NCBI RefSeq assembly: GCF_024298905.1 | Contig: NZ_CP101154.1 | Location: 2,046,001 to 2,110,000, forward strand | DNA: 64,000 bases | Origin: Natronomonas marina | Lineage (GTDB): Archaea > Halobacteriota > Halobacteria > Halobacteriales > Haloarculaceae | Direction of reading: 5' to 3' | Shown here: positions 16,899 to 23,968 of the stretch, one piece after another | Layout of the letters: each line of letters opens with the position of its first letter | Position numbering within the stretch: the stretch's first letter is position 1 | Position numbers and translations under genes: made by a program | Notes under the pieces: model-generated | Database searches by the model: none | Told to the model about the DNA's origin: nothing | What the model saw: only the letters and a program-made list of their open reading frames with translations

Positions 16899-17356
16899 TC
16901 GTAGAGCCAGGTCTCGTCGATGCGCTCGTAGTCGAGCAGTTCCTCGTCGTCGAAGAACAGCCCGATTTCGCGCTCGGCGGAGCCGGGCTCGGTGTCGGAG
17001 CCGTGAATGACGTTGCGGCCGAGGTCCAGCCCGAAGTCGCCCCGGATGGTGCCCGGGTCGGACTCGGCGGGGTCGGTCTCGCCCATCATGGTCCGGACCT
17101 GCGCGACGGCGTCGGCGCCCTCCCAGACCATCGCAAACACCGGGCCGGCAGTGATGAACGACTTGAGGTCCTCGAAGAACGGCTTGTCGACGTGCTCGGC
17201 GTAGTGCTCGCGGGCCAGCTCGTCGTCGATGCGCATGAACTTCCCGGCGACCAGCTTCAGACCGCGGTCCTCGAACCGGGAGATTATCTCCCCGATCAGA
17301 CCGCGCTGGACGCCGTCCGGCTTGACCATCACGAAGGTACGTTCGGTCTCGGCCAT
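16895..17356 (-). CDS. ndk: Nucleoside diphosphate kinase
   Basis: The 153-residue protein is a full-length [20 protein letters not shown] at the N-terminus and the active-site NVIHGSD with the phosphorylated His118. It transfers the gamma phosphate from ATP to other nucleoside diphosphates. It is the last gene of the L7Ae-S28e-L24e-Ndk operon, starting one base inside the L24e stop. This gene order is conserved in haloarchaea. Confidence 0.96.
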   Translation of the reverse strand: MAETERTFVMVKPDGVQRGLIGEIISRFEDRGLKLVAGKFMRIDDELAREHYAEHVDKPFFEDLKSFITAGPVFAMVWEGADAVAQVRTMMGETDPAESDPGTIRGDFGLDLGRNVIHGSDTEPGSAEREIGLFFDDEELLDYERIDETWLYE

Positions 17357-17799
17357 CAGGCCTCGACCTCCTCGTCGTCGGTCTCGGCGTCGTCCTCCGT
17401 GTCGTCTTCCGTGTCGTCGGCCTCGGTATCGGCCTCGTCGTCACCGTCGGGTTCGTCGTCTGCGGCCGCAGCCTCGTCCTCCTCGTCGGCGTCCGCTTCC
17501 GTCTCGTCGTCGACCGCCTCGGTCTCGGACTCCTCGGCTGCCTCGAGGTCGGGCGTCTCGGCCTCGGTGGTGGTCTCGGCTTCGGCGTCCTCGTCGGCCT
17601 CGTCGGCCGTCTCGGCCGCCGGAGCGCCGGCACCGGCCTCGGTCCACTCGACGTCCCGGGGCTCGCGGTTCAGGTCGGCGTTCTTCTCGCACTTGGCCGA
17701 ACAGTAGTGCGTGATGGTGCCGTCGTTGGCGACGAACATCGTCCCGGTACCGGGCTCGATGTCGGCCCCGCAGTAGTCGCAGGCTCTGGTCTGTGGCAT
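17356..17799 (-). CDS. rpl24e: 50S ribosomal protein L24e with a long acidic C-terminal extension
   Basis: Residues 1-55 are L24e: a zinc finger with Cys7, Cys10, Cys33 and Cys37 (CDYC and CSAKC) and the conserved [14 protein letters not shown]. Haloarchaeal L24e is normally 60-70 residues; this one has 147 because about 90 residues of Glu, Asp, Ala and Thr follow. The tail stays in frame up to the ndk start and has no internal start codon. It would sit on the ribosome surface. Expansion by slippage in GAG/GAC-rich DNA is a likely origin. Confidence 0.9.
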   Translation of the reverse strand: MPQTRACDYCGADIEPGTGTMFVANDGTITHYCSAKCEKNADLNREPRDVEWTEAGAGAPAAETADEADEDAEAETTTEAETPDLEAAEESETEAVDDETEADADEEDEAAAADDEPDGDDEADTEADDTEDDTEDDAETDDEEVEA

Positions 17800-17801
17800 C
17801 G

Positions 17802-18026
17802 TTACTGACCTCCGATGGAGTCGGCCTCGCGAGCGGTCTCGCGAAGTTGCAGGATGTCGCCGACGCGCACCGGCCCGAGGACGTTCCGGGCGATGATGCG
17901 GCCCTGGTTTTCGCCCTCCTTGATCCGGCACTTGACCTGCATGGCTTCGCCGTGCATGCCGGTCTTGCCGACGACTTCGATCACTTCGGCAGGGGTCGCG
18001 CCGCCCCCTTCTTCTTCAGCGCTCAT
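17802..18026 (-). CDS. rps28e: 30S ribosomal protein S28e
   Basis: The 74-residue protein ends with the S28e core: [20 protein letters not shown] and [16 protein letters not shown]. The OB-fold protein lies in the small subunit. It follows rpl7ae by 10 bases and precedes rpl24e by two bases on the minus strand. Confidence 0.95.
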   Translation of the reverse strand: MSAEEEGGGATPAEVIEVVGKTGMHGEAMQVKCRIKEGENQGRIIARNVLGPVRVGDILQLRETAREADSIGGQ

Positions 18027-18036
18027 CCTCGGTCAC

Positions 18037-18399
18037 CTACCGGAGCTCCTCGAGCTTCTCGGCGATGTCCTCGACGTCCGCGGAGGCCTCGCCGGCGTCG
18101 ACGATGGCCGCCGCAGCGCTACCGACCTCGAGACCGGCCGCGTGACCGATATCGTCCTGCGTCTCGATGAAGACGTACGGCGTCTCCTTCTCGTCGGCTA
18201 TCTCCGGGAGGTGCATGACGACCTCCTCGGGACTGACGTCCTCGGCGATGAAGACGAGTTCGGCGTTGCCGCGCTCGACGGCTTTCGTCGTCTCGTTGGT
18301 CCCTTTCTTCACGGTACCCGTGTCCCGGGCGACCTCGAGCGCCTCGATGGCGTCGTCCTCGAGGTCGGCCGGCACGTCGAAATCTACGTACACTGACAT
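18037..18399 (-). CDS. rpl7ae: Ribosomal protein L7Ae (kink-turn binding protein)
   Basis: The 120-residue protein has the L7Ae signature ([20 protein letters not shown], then [20 protein letters not shown]). It binds kink-turns in rRNA, in C/D and H/ACA guide RNAs and in RNase P. It is first in a four-gene operon. A GGGAGGAG sequence about 12-19 bases before the ATG could act as a ribosome-binding site, in contrast to the many leaderless genes nearby, because a leader of about 150 bases precedes it. Confidence 0.95.
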   Translation of the reverse strand: MSVYVDFDVPADLEDDAIEALEVARDTGTVKKGTNETTKAVERGNAELVFIAEDVSPEEVVMHLPEIADEKETPYVFIETQDDIGHAAGLEVGSAAAAIVDAGEASADVEDIAEKLEELR

Positions 18400-18576
18400 T
18401 GTCTGTAGTTGCTCCTCCCACGCGCGGGCTCGCGCTCCCCCGCCGTCGAACGCCGCGCGGCACCGGTGCCGCGGGCGGTTCTCGCGCCCCGACGGACGCG
18501 TTTGTCCTGAATCCGGCTAGGAGCATCACAACCCCGCGTAGGCTGTACTCCTTCGTACTGCATCACTGCATAAAAG
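18400..18576 (-). promoter_or_regulatory. Promoter and ~150-nt structured leader of the L7Ae operon
   Basis: On the minus strand a TATA box (CTTTTATGC, 18568-18576) would start RNA near 18547, leaving about 150 bases before the rpl7ae ATG. The leader contains the perfect 16-bp palindrome GCGGCACCGGTGCCGC (18457-18472), extendable with small bulges to a stem closed by GAAC/GTTC. A Shine-Dalgarno-like GGGAGGAG follows. L7Ae is known to repress its own mRNA through a leader kink-turn in Sulfolobus. A GUGAUG reminiscent of a C box is present, but I could not draw a convincing kink-turn. Confidence 0.5.
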
Positions 18577-18707
18577 AGCTTTTGAACGGACGCGGGCGTG
18601 CGAAAGCTCCGCAGGGCCGAGTCGCGCGAGTCGGGACCGGACGGCCGCCGGCCGACTGCCCGTACCGTCCGGTGAGACGACATGATTTTCATAGATACTG
18701 ATGAATA
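18577..18707. other. Intergenic DNA between L7Ae promoter and dpsA operator
   Basis: I see no gene in these 131 bases. The stretch is GC-rich near the ribosomal promoter and turns AT-rich from about 18682 towards the dpsA control region. The two promoters are divergent. Confidence 0.5.
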
Positions 18708-18725
18708 TTTTTGGATAGCCAAAAA
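18708..18725. promoter_or_regulatory. DtxR/Idr-like metal-regulator palindrome upstream of dpsA
   Basis: TTTTTGG-ATAG-CCAAAAA is a perfect 7+4+7 inverted repeat, 54 bases before the dpsA ATG and directly upstream of two TATA-like elements (CTTTATCAA at 18729 and GGTTTAAGT at 18745). Its core fits TTTTGGNNNNCC(A/T)AAA, shared with sites at 19625-19640 and 23886-23901. The shape matches binding sites of archaeal DtxR-family iron/manganese repressors (Idr/SirR). The factor itself is not in the window. Confidence 0.65.
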
Positions 18726-18778
18726 CTCTTTATCAAGACGGGAAGGTTTAAGTTGGTTGCGCACCTACTTTCACCCGT

Positions 18779-19327
18779 ATGAGCACCCAGGAAACCGTCC
18801 GTCGTCAGGCCGGTAGTGTCGAGGAGAGCGAGGCGCTCCGAATCGACGAGGACAAGGCCGAACAGATCGTCGACGCACTGAACACCGACCTCGCCGCGAG
18901 CTACGTGCTGTACCACCAGCTCAAGAAGCACCACTGGAACGTCGAGGGCGCGGAGTTCCTCGAACTCCACGAGTACCTCGGCGACGTCGCCGAGGACGTC
19001 GAACTCGCCGCCGACCTGTTCGCCGAGCGCGCCCAGGCCATCGGCGGCGTCCCGCTGTCGGGCGGTTCGACCTTCGAGGAGCACGCCCCCGTCGAACCGG
19101 AGGGCGACGACGTCTACGACATCCGGACCTCGCTGGCCAACGACTTGGAGATGATGGGCACGATGATCGAGACGATGCGGGACCACATCGCCCTGGTACG
19201 TGACCTCGGCGACTACACGACCGAGGAGATCCTCCGCGACGAACTCGAGACGCTCGAGGACCACGCTCACCACCTCGAACACTACCTCGAGGACGACACC
19301 CTGGTCCTCGAGTCGGCAACGCACTGA
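18779..19327 (+). CDS. dpsA: DNA-protecting ferritin-like protein DpsA
   Basis: The 182-residue protein is haloarchaeal DpsA. The intersubunit ferroxidase residues are seen in HQLKKHHWNVEG and in LHEYLGDVAEDVELAADLFAERAQAIGGVP. The family forms dodecameric shells that oxidise and store iron and protect DNA from peroxide chemistry. A TATA box (GGTTTAAGT) about 30 bases before the ATG fits a leaderless transcript. The upstream palindrome suggests control by iron or manganese. Confidence 0.95.
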   Translation: MSTQETVRRQAGSVEESEALRIDEDKAEQIVDALNTDLAASYVLYHQLKKHHWNVEGAEFLELHEYLGDVAEDVELAADLFAERAQAIGGVPLSGGSTFEEHAPVEPEGDDVYDIRTSLANDLEMMGTMIETMRDHIALVRDLGDYTTEEILRDELETLEDHAHHLEHYLEDDTLVLESATH

Positions 19328-19450
19328 GAGCGACCTCCTTTCCTGTGCGACGCGTACGCTACGCCTATTCGGTTCGGTACTCGACGGCCGACAGCGCAGA
19401 GACTCGGGGCCGAGTCCGGTAGGAAAGAGAGGTCTCCGCGCGGTCGACGG

Positions 19451-19591
19451 CTACCGCTCGATATCGACAGTGTAGTCCGTCGCTATCCACCCGTCGCTGT
19501 TGTCGGGTTCAGTGAAGACCGTCCGCTCCGGCGACGTGGAGTGCGCTTGAAGCCCGACCGTCCGTTCGTCCCGTTCCGGGGTAGCTGCCAT
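19451..19591 (-). CDS. 46-residue haloarchaeal small protein under a metal-type operator
   Basis: The short frame starts at ATG 19591 and ends with TAG at 19451-19453. The C-terminal VFTEPDNSDGWIATDYTVDIE recalls a widespread family of tiny haloarchaeal proteins ending in an N-x-x-x-W-I-x-[ST]-D-x-x-V motif; I know no function for it. A CTTTAGAC element (about 24-31 bases upstream) can serve as TATA box for a leaderless start, and the DtxR-like palindrome at 19624-19641 lies directly upstream of it. The next gene on this strand is independent. Confidence 0.65.
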   Translation of the reverse strand: MAATPERDERTVGLQAHSTSPERTVFTEPDNSDGWIATDYTVDIER

Positions 19592-19623
19592 TACCGGATA
19601 CTCTGCCCCGAGATGTCTAAAGC

Positions 19624-19641
19624 GTTTTGGTAGACCTAAAC
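19624..19641. promoter_or_regulatory. DtxR/Idr-like palindrome upstream of the 46-residue gene
   Basis: GTTTTGGTAGACCTAAAC is an 18-base imperfect palindrome with the core TTTTGGNNNNCCTAAA seen also at 23886-23901. It lies 33 bases before the ATG of the small minus-strand gene, just upstream of its TATA-like element. It overlaps the stop codon of the KaiC-like gene at 19636-19638. Given dpsA 300 bases away, iron or manganese control is the likely reading. Confidence 0.6.
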
Positions 19642-20238
19642 CTCGACCCACTCGGAGGTGTCCGTCTCGTCGGGGAATCGCCACCGCTGGTGGGTGGTCC
19701 CCCCCCGTCGTCGCACCTCGACGACGGCGTCGACGGCCTCGAAGAGCGTCCGTGGGACCGCCTCCGGCATGGCCGGGAGGTGGAAGTGGACGACAGTTCC
19801 GGTGTCGCGGGCGGCCTCCCGGATCGACTCCAGTGCCGAGGACAGCGTCGGTCCGTCGCTCGTGTCGACGAACGGTCGGAGCGAGTCGAAACAGACCCGC
19901 GGCGTCTCGGCGTCCCCGGCCCGCCTTCGGATCGCCGCTTCCAGATCCCCGGCCAGCGAGGTGATTCCGGGCGTCGCGCCGGAGCCCCCGGCCGACGCGG
20001 AACTGCGGGTGGTGAACGGCCGTTCTATGACCTCCGCCGCCTCCGCGTCGTCGTCGCGGACCGAGTTGTCGGTGTCGACGAAGACGCGCGCCCCCTCGCC
20101 GGCGAGGAACCGGTCGCAGACGTCTTCCTGTGCGTCGCTGGCGGCCCCCACCACCAGCACCGACCCACCCTCGCGCTTCAGCGATGCGAGCCCCTGTGCG
20201 ACGCTCGCGTCTGCGGGAGGGCTCGAGTCGAATTTCAT
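19636..20238 (-). CDS. KaiC/HTR-like haloarchaeal protein, uncharacterised
   Basis: The 200-residue protein resembles the haloarchaeal HTR-like (DUF7504-type) family: an N-terminal strand with a degenerate P-loop-like SVLVVGAASDAQEDVC, VFVDTDNSV, PRVCFDSLRPFVDTSD and a C-terminal VDAVVEVRRRGG strand that mimics the RecA/KaiC fold. A proper Walker A lysine is absent, so ATP hydrolysis is doubtful. A GTTTATAATC TATA box (about 20264-20273) 26-35 bases before the ATG supports a leaderless start. The function is unknown. Confidence 0.75.
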   Translation of the reverse strand: MKFDSSPPADASVAQGLASLKREGGSVLVVGAASDAQEDVCDRFLAGEGARVFVDTDNSVRDDDAEAAEVIERPFTTRSSASAGGSGATPGITSLAGDLEAAIRRRAGDAETPRVCFDSLRPFVDTSDGPTLSSALESIREAARDTGTVVHFHLPAMPEAVPRTLFEAVDAVVEVRRRGGTTHQRWRFPDETDTSEWVEV

Positions 20239-20328
20239 CGCTCTGAATGCTGAATAAATCTCCTAGATTATAAACGTTCCGGGCGATTCCGACCGTATCG
20301 TTTTGGGTCTCGACCGCCCAGGGCCGGT

Positions 20329-20961
20329 ATGGACGACACCGACGACCTCCAGGCGTCCGTCCGCGAACTCTCGGCGACGCTCGAGGAGCTTCGAGCGGAG
20401 CTTCGCGGCCCGCCGACCGGTCCCCTCGGCCTCCCGAGGCCGCCGAAACCGGGGGAACTCCTCCGGCTGACCGAGGAGTACACCATCCCCGCGCTCGTCT
20501 CCGTGCTGGAGACGAACATTCGGCTACTGGAGTTGCTCGCCGCCGCCCTCCGCGTGGCCGACGGCCGTCCGCTGGCGGAGAGTTCCGGAAGCGACGCGCT
20601 CGCCGACGTCGGCGAGCGCTCCCTGGAGGGCGTCCGGCGAGGCGGAGAGGGACTGGCAGCCGCCAGCCGGGCGACCCTCCAGCGGCTGGACGACGCGTTG
20701 GCGGACCTCGAGAACGCCGCGGCTGGCGAACCAGCCGAGAACCCGGAGGTACGCCAGCTACTGTCGGAGGCACGGAACCTTCGAGCCGAGGTGGACGAGG
20801 GACTGGCCGCCGCCTCGAAGGATCGCCCCGATTCGACCGAGACCGACCACGAGCCGGTCGACATCGACGTCGACGAGGAGCTGGAGACCCTCCGTCGACA
20901 GGTCGACGGACCGGACGACGAACCCGGTGACGGAGGCGATGAAACTGGAAACGGAAGTTAA
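20329..20961 (+). CDS. Haloarchaeal protein with helical core, uncharacterised
   Basis: The 210-residue protein begins with a coiled-coil-like segment (DDLQASVRELSATLEELRAEL), then the proline-rich linker GPLGLPRPPKPGELLRL and a long amphipathic helix (TIPALVSVLETNIRLLELLAAALR). It ends in an acidic, probably disordered tail. The middle signature recurs in many haloarchaeal genomes, as far as I recall, without a known function. It could associate with membranes or with a larger complex. It is separated from the divergent KaiC-like gene by a 90-base promoter region. Confidence 0.75.
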   Translation: MDDTDDLQASVRELSATLEELRAELRGPPTGPLGLPRPPKPGELLRLTEEYTIPALVSVLETNIRLLELLAAALRVADGRPLAESSGSDALADVGERSLEGVRRGGEGLAAASRATLQRLDDALADLENAAAGEPAENPEVRQLLSEARNLRAEVDEGLAAASKDRPDSTETDHEPVDIDVDEELETLRRQVDGPDDEPGDGGDETGNGS

Positions 20962-20993
20962 ATTTATACGTCGCCCGGTGGTCCTGCCACCAC

Positions 20994-21437
20994 ATGTCGT
21001 CCGACGACGGTCCGTCCCTGGAGCTGTTCCTCCGGACGGACCCAGTGCCGGCGGTCGAATCCCAGCAACAGGAGATTCACTCGCGGGTGGCGGCCGTCGC
21101 CGAGGATGTCGCGGTCCGGTACCACCCGAAACGAGTGGCGTTCGACGCCGAACGGGACATCGTCGCACGCTTCGAGGCGGTCCGGGAGTGGGCCGACAGC
21201 GAGGGGTTCTCGCTGTCGCCGTTCTTCGAACAGCGCGAGGGCTACGACCCGGAGACCGGCCGGGTTCGGGAGCTACTCGTTTTGCCGGTCCTGTGGCTGG
21301 CCGTCGCCGACGGGGGGACTACCCGGGCGGCGTACCCCCACGTCGACGACGAGGTCCGAACCGTCTCCGAGGCCGTCTCCGGGCTCGAATCGACCGGACG
21401 GGTCGCCACCGCGGCTCAGACCGGCTCGAACCGGTAG
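20994..21437 (+). CDS. Conserved haloarchaeal protein, uncharacterised
   Basis: The 147-residue soluble protein has the pattern LELFLRTDPVPAVESQQQE, then a strand, WADSEGFSLSPFFEQRE and LLVLPVLWLAVADGG. I associate it with a common haloarchaeal hypothetical family, but not with a function. A TATA box (TTAAATTTATACG, about 20957-20969) overlaps the end of the previous gene and lies some 30 bases before the ATG, so the gene has its own leaderless promoter. It runs tail-to-tail into the OB-fold gene with a 22-base overlap. Confidence 0.75.
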   Translation: MSSDDGPSLELFLRTDPVPAVESQQQEIHSRVAAVAEDVAVRYHPKRVAFDAERDIVARFEAVREWADSEGFSLSPFFEQREGYDPETGRVRELLVLPVLWLAVADGGTTRAAYPHVDDEVRTVSEAVSGLESTGRVATAAQTGSNR

Positions 21438-21775
21438 CCGTCCCACGCCTGGCTCTCGGCGGCGCGGATGCCGGCCCCCGGGTCCCGCAGTTCCTCGCAG
21501 TGGACCGGCCGCACCTCGTCGCCCGTCTCGACGTCGCCCGTCGTCAACTGGCCGATGGCCCGGACCGGCGTCCCCTCGACGTCGAACTCGACGACAGCGA
21601 GGTGATTCGGCTCCCGCACGCCCGGCGGCGTCGCGTGCGACGTCGTCCACGTAATCACCTCGGCGGTGTACTCGCTCAAATCGACCGTCCCGACGGGTTC
21701 GCTGCCGTCCGGGCCGACGGGGTGTCCCGGGTAGGTGATGCTGCCGTCCTCGTACCGGTAGGCTTCCATCGTCAT
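21416..21775 (-). CDS. OB-fold small subunit of haloarchaeal beta-ketothiolase (DUF35-like)
   Basis: The 119-residue protein has an OB-fold core (LSEYTAEVITWTTSHATPPG, then NHLAVVEFDVEGTPVRAIGQL and TGDEVRPV) like DUF35 proteins that accompany archaeal thiolases. The zinc-ribbon cysteines usual in DUF35 are missing. Its start overlaps the thiolase stop by four bases. In Haloferax mediterranei the PhaA and BktB ketothiolases consist of such an alpha/beta pair, so this is the likely beta subunit. Confidence 0.82.
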   Translation of the reverse strand: MTMEAYRYEDGSITYPGHPVGPDGSEPVGTVDLSEYTAEVITWTTSHATPPGVREPNHLAVVEFDVEGTPVRAIGQLTTGDVETGDEVRPVHCEELRDPGAGIRAAESQAWDGYRFEPV

Positions 21776-22923
21776 CGTGCCTCCAGGATGGTGGTCGTGA
21801 CGCAGTTCCCGAAGCCCCCCACGTTGCAGGCCAGCCCCACGTCGGCGTCGACGCTCCGCTCGCCGGCATCCCCGGCGACCTGCTCGTATATCTCGTAGGC
21901 CTGGGCGACGCCGGTCGCCCCGAGCGGGTGGCCCTTCGACTTCAGGCCACCGGAGGTGTTGATCGGCAACTCGCCGTCCAGTTCGGTCGTTCCCGCCTCG
22001 ATCTCCCGCCAGGCCTCGCCCTTCGGGGCGAAGCCGAGCCCCTCCATCTGGAGGAACTCGAGGATGGTGAACATGTCGTGGAGTTCGGCCACGTCGACGT
22101 CGTCGGGGTCCAGGCCCGCCATCGAGAAGGCGGCCTCGCCGGAGTCGACGACGGCGCCCATCGTCGTCGGATCCGCACGCTCGTGGACGACGTGGGTGTC
22201 AGTCGCGCCCGCGACCCCGGAGACGACGGCGTAGTCGTCGGCGTACTCGCGGGCCCGCTCTGCGGGGCAGAACAGAAGCGCCGCCGCCCCGTCGGTCACG
22301 GGACAGAAGTCGTAGAGTCGAAGCGGGTCGGCTATCATCGGCGACTCCATGGCCGTCTCGATGTCGATTTCCTTCCGGAACTGCGCGTGGGGGTTCAACG
22401 CGCCGTTCTCGTGGTTCTTGACGGCGACTTTCGCGAGGCTCTCGCGGGGCGCGTCGAACCGCTCGAGGTAGTGTCGCGCCGTCAGCCCCGCGAAGGACGG
22501 CAGCGTCACGCCGTGTTTGTACTCGACGGGGTGGGTCAGCGAGGCGATTACGTCCGTCGACTCGCCGGTGGTCCGGTGGGTCATCTTCTCGCCGCCGACC
22601 AGAAGCGTCATTTCGGAGGCGCCGCTGGCGACGGACTGCCAGGCGGCGTAGATGCCGCCCCCGCCGGAGGCGGACGTCTGGTCGATCCGCTGGGTGTAGG
22701 CGGGGGTGGCCGCCAGGTCGTGTGCGAGGGCGTTCGGCACGCCGGTCTGGCCCTCGAACTCGCCGCTGGCCATGTTGGCGACGTACAGGTGGTCGAGTTC
22801 GTGGGGTTCGACGGCGGCGTCCGCCAGACAGTCGATGGCGGCGTCGGCGAGCAACTCGCGTATCCAGGCGTCGCGCTGGCCGAACTGCGTCATCGATGCC
22901 CCGATGACGGCTACGTCGGTCAT
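21772..22923 (-). CDS. Acetyl-CoA acetyltransferase/beta-ketothiolase alpha subunit, serine type
   Basis: The 383-residue protein is a thiolase of the SCP2-like archaeal branch. Where other thiolases have the nucleophilic Cys in a C-A-S-G context, this one has TSASG, so serine replaces cysteine. The two histidine motifs are kept (ELHDMFT and GHPLGATG). A Ser-His-His triad and a separate small subunit were described for the haloarchaeal PHA ketothiolases PhaA/BktB. It condenses two acyl-CoA units to a 3-ketoacyl-CoA. The next gene upstream on this strand is a PhaB-type reductase. Confidence 0.87.
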   Translation of the reverse strand: MTDVAVIGASMTQFGQRDAWIRELLADAAIDCLADAAVEPHELDHLYVANMASGEFEGQTGVPNALAHDLAATPAYTQRIDQTSASGGGGIYAAWQSVASGASEMTLLVGGEKMTHRTTGESTDVIASLTHPVEYKHGVTLPSFAGLTARHYLERFDAPRESLAKVAVKNHENGALNPHAQFRKEIDIETAMESPMIADPLRLYDFCPVTDGAAALLFCPAERAREYADDYAVVSGVAGATDTHVVHERADPTTMGAVVDSGEAAFSMAGLDPDDVDVAELHDMFTILEFLQMEGLGFAPKGEAWREIEAGTTELDGELPINTSGGLKSKGHPLGATGVAQAYEIYEQVAGDAGERSVDADVGLACNVGGFGNCVTTTILEAR

Positions 22924-22970
22924 GGTTCCGACTCGCGTGGCACGCCCCTAAGCGTTCGGGGCCGCGCCGA

Positions 22971-23714
22971 CTACCACTCCATGCCGCCGTTGACGGCGAG
23001 TATCTGGCCGGTCATGTAGCCGGCGTCCTCGCTGGCGACGAACCGGACGATGCCGGCGACGTCTTCGGGCGTGGCGAAGCGGTCCAGCGGGATGCGGCGG
23101 AGTATCTTCTCTTTGACCCGCTCGGGGACCGTCTCCAGCATGTCGGTCTCGACGAACCCGGGGGCGACGCAGTTGGCGGTCGACCCCTCGCTGGCCAGTT
23201 CCAGCGCCAGCGTCCGGGTGAAACCGAACAGACCCGACTTCGTCGTCGCGTAGTTGGCCTGCCCGTAGTTACCCTGCTGGCCGACCACGCTGGAGATGTT
23301 GATGAGCCGGCCGTCCTCGGCCGTCTTGATGTCCTCGAAGTAGGCGTTCGTGCAGTTGAACACGCCGCCGAGGTTCACGTCGATGACCTGCTGCCAGTCG
23401 GCGGGCGACATGTTCTCGAACTTCTTGTCGATGGTCATCCCGGCGTTGTTGACGAGGACGTCGGCCGGGCCGAACGCCTCGCGTGTCGCCTCGGCCATCG
23501 CTGCGACGGCCTCGGCGTCGGAGACGTCGGCCTGTGTCGAGACGGCGCTGCCGCCGGCCGCCTCGACGCGGTCGACCGTCTCCGCTGCCATCCCCTCCGA
23601 TGACCGGTAGTTGACGACGACGTTCGCGCCGTGCCGACCGAACTCCTCGGCTATCGCGCGTCCGATGCCCCGGGATGCGCCGGTGACGACGCAGGTCCGG
23701 TCTTCCAGCGTCAT
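22971..23714 (-). CDS. phaB: Acetoacetyl-CoA reductase (PhaB/FabG-type SDR)
   Basis: The 247-residue SDR has the NADPH motif TGASRGIG, NNAG, the catalytic SSVVGQQGNYGQANYATTK (Ser, Tyr, Lys) and ends in GYMTGQILAVNGGMEW, typical of PhaB/FabG. Next to the serine-type thiolase it should reduce 3-ketoacyl-CoA to (R)-3-hydroxyacyl-CoA for polyhydroxyalkanoate. The start at 23714 follows homologues. A TATA-like GGTTTTACG (about 23792-23800) would place RNA near the in-frame ATG at 23771, so a form 19 residues longer is possible. The PHA synthase is not in the window. Confidence 0.85.
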   Translation of the reverse strand: MTLEDRTCVVTGASRGIGRAIAEEFGRHGANVVVNYRSSEGMAAETVDRVEAAGGSAVSTQADVSDAEAVAAMAEATREAFGPADVLVNNAGMTIDKKFENMSPADWQQVIDVNLGGVFNCTNAYFEDIKTAEDGRLINISSVVGQQGNYGQANYATTKSGLFGFTRTLALELASEGSTANCVAPGFVETDMLETVPERVKEKILRRIPLDRFATPEDVAGIVRFVASEDAGYMTGQILAVNGGMEW

Positions 23715-23885
23715 GGGTTCCCCGCGCTCCGTTCGAGCGCGTCTCCAGATTCCGGTCTCGGCTCCATACATCAATGCTCCGATTCGAGCGTAAAACCGTT
23801 GTCCTTATTCTTCCTAATACTGTCCGAGCGGTGTCGGGAAACCGGACGCACCCCCGGAGGAGGCGACGGCGGAGAACCAAAGGTA

Positions 23886-23901
23886 TTTTGGCTTGCCTAA
23901 A
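23886..23901. promoter_or_regulatory. DtxR/Idr-like palindrome upstream of ABC ATPase gene
   Basis: TTTTGGCTTGCCTAAA is an imperfect palindrome with the same core as the site at 19625-19640 (TTTTGGNNNNCCTAAA) and related to the dpsA site. It overlaps the likely TATA element (GTATTTTG, 23883-23890) of the downstream gene, a position where a repressor would block TBP. It resembles the TTAGGC half-site of DtxR-family iron repressors. Confidence 0.62.
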
Positions 23902-23914
23902 GAACGTTCCGACG

Positions 23915-23968
23915 ATGGTTGTCGAACCGGCGAGCGAGTCGCGCTACGGTGGTGGGTGCCGTGTCTAG
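23915..23968 (+). other. Possible 17-codon upstream ORF overlapping the ABC ATPase start
   Basis: An ATG at 23915 opens a 17-codon frame that stops at 23966-23968, past the GTG (23961) where the ABC gene starts in another frame. The ATG lies about 28 bases after the TATA-like element, just where a leaderless message would begin. Translation of it could couple to, or compete with, the GTG start. It could equally be chance. Confidence 0.35.

Noticed and set aside
17370-17640. Acidic tail of L24e as a separate gene
   Set aside because: No internal start or promoter is visible and the frame is continuous with L24e; treated as an extension.
18384-18764. 126-codon minus-strand frame across the L7Ae leader
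   Set aside because: It runs through a TATA box and leader hairpin and overlaps rpl7ae in another frame; composition is not haloarchaeal.
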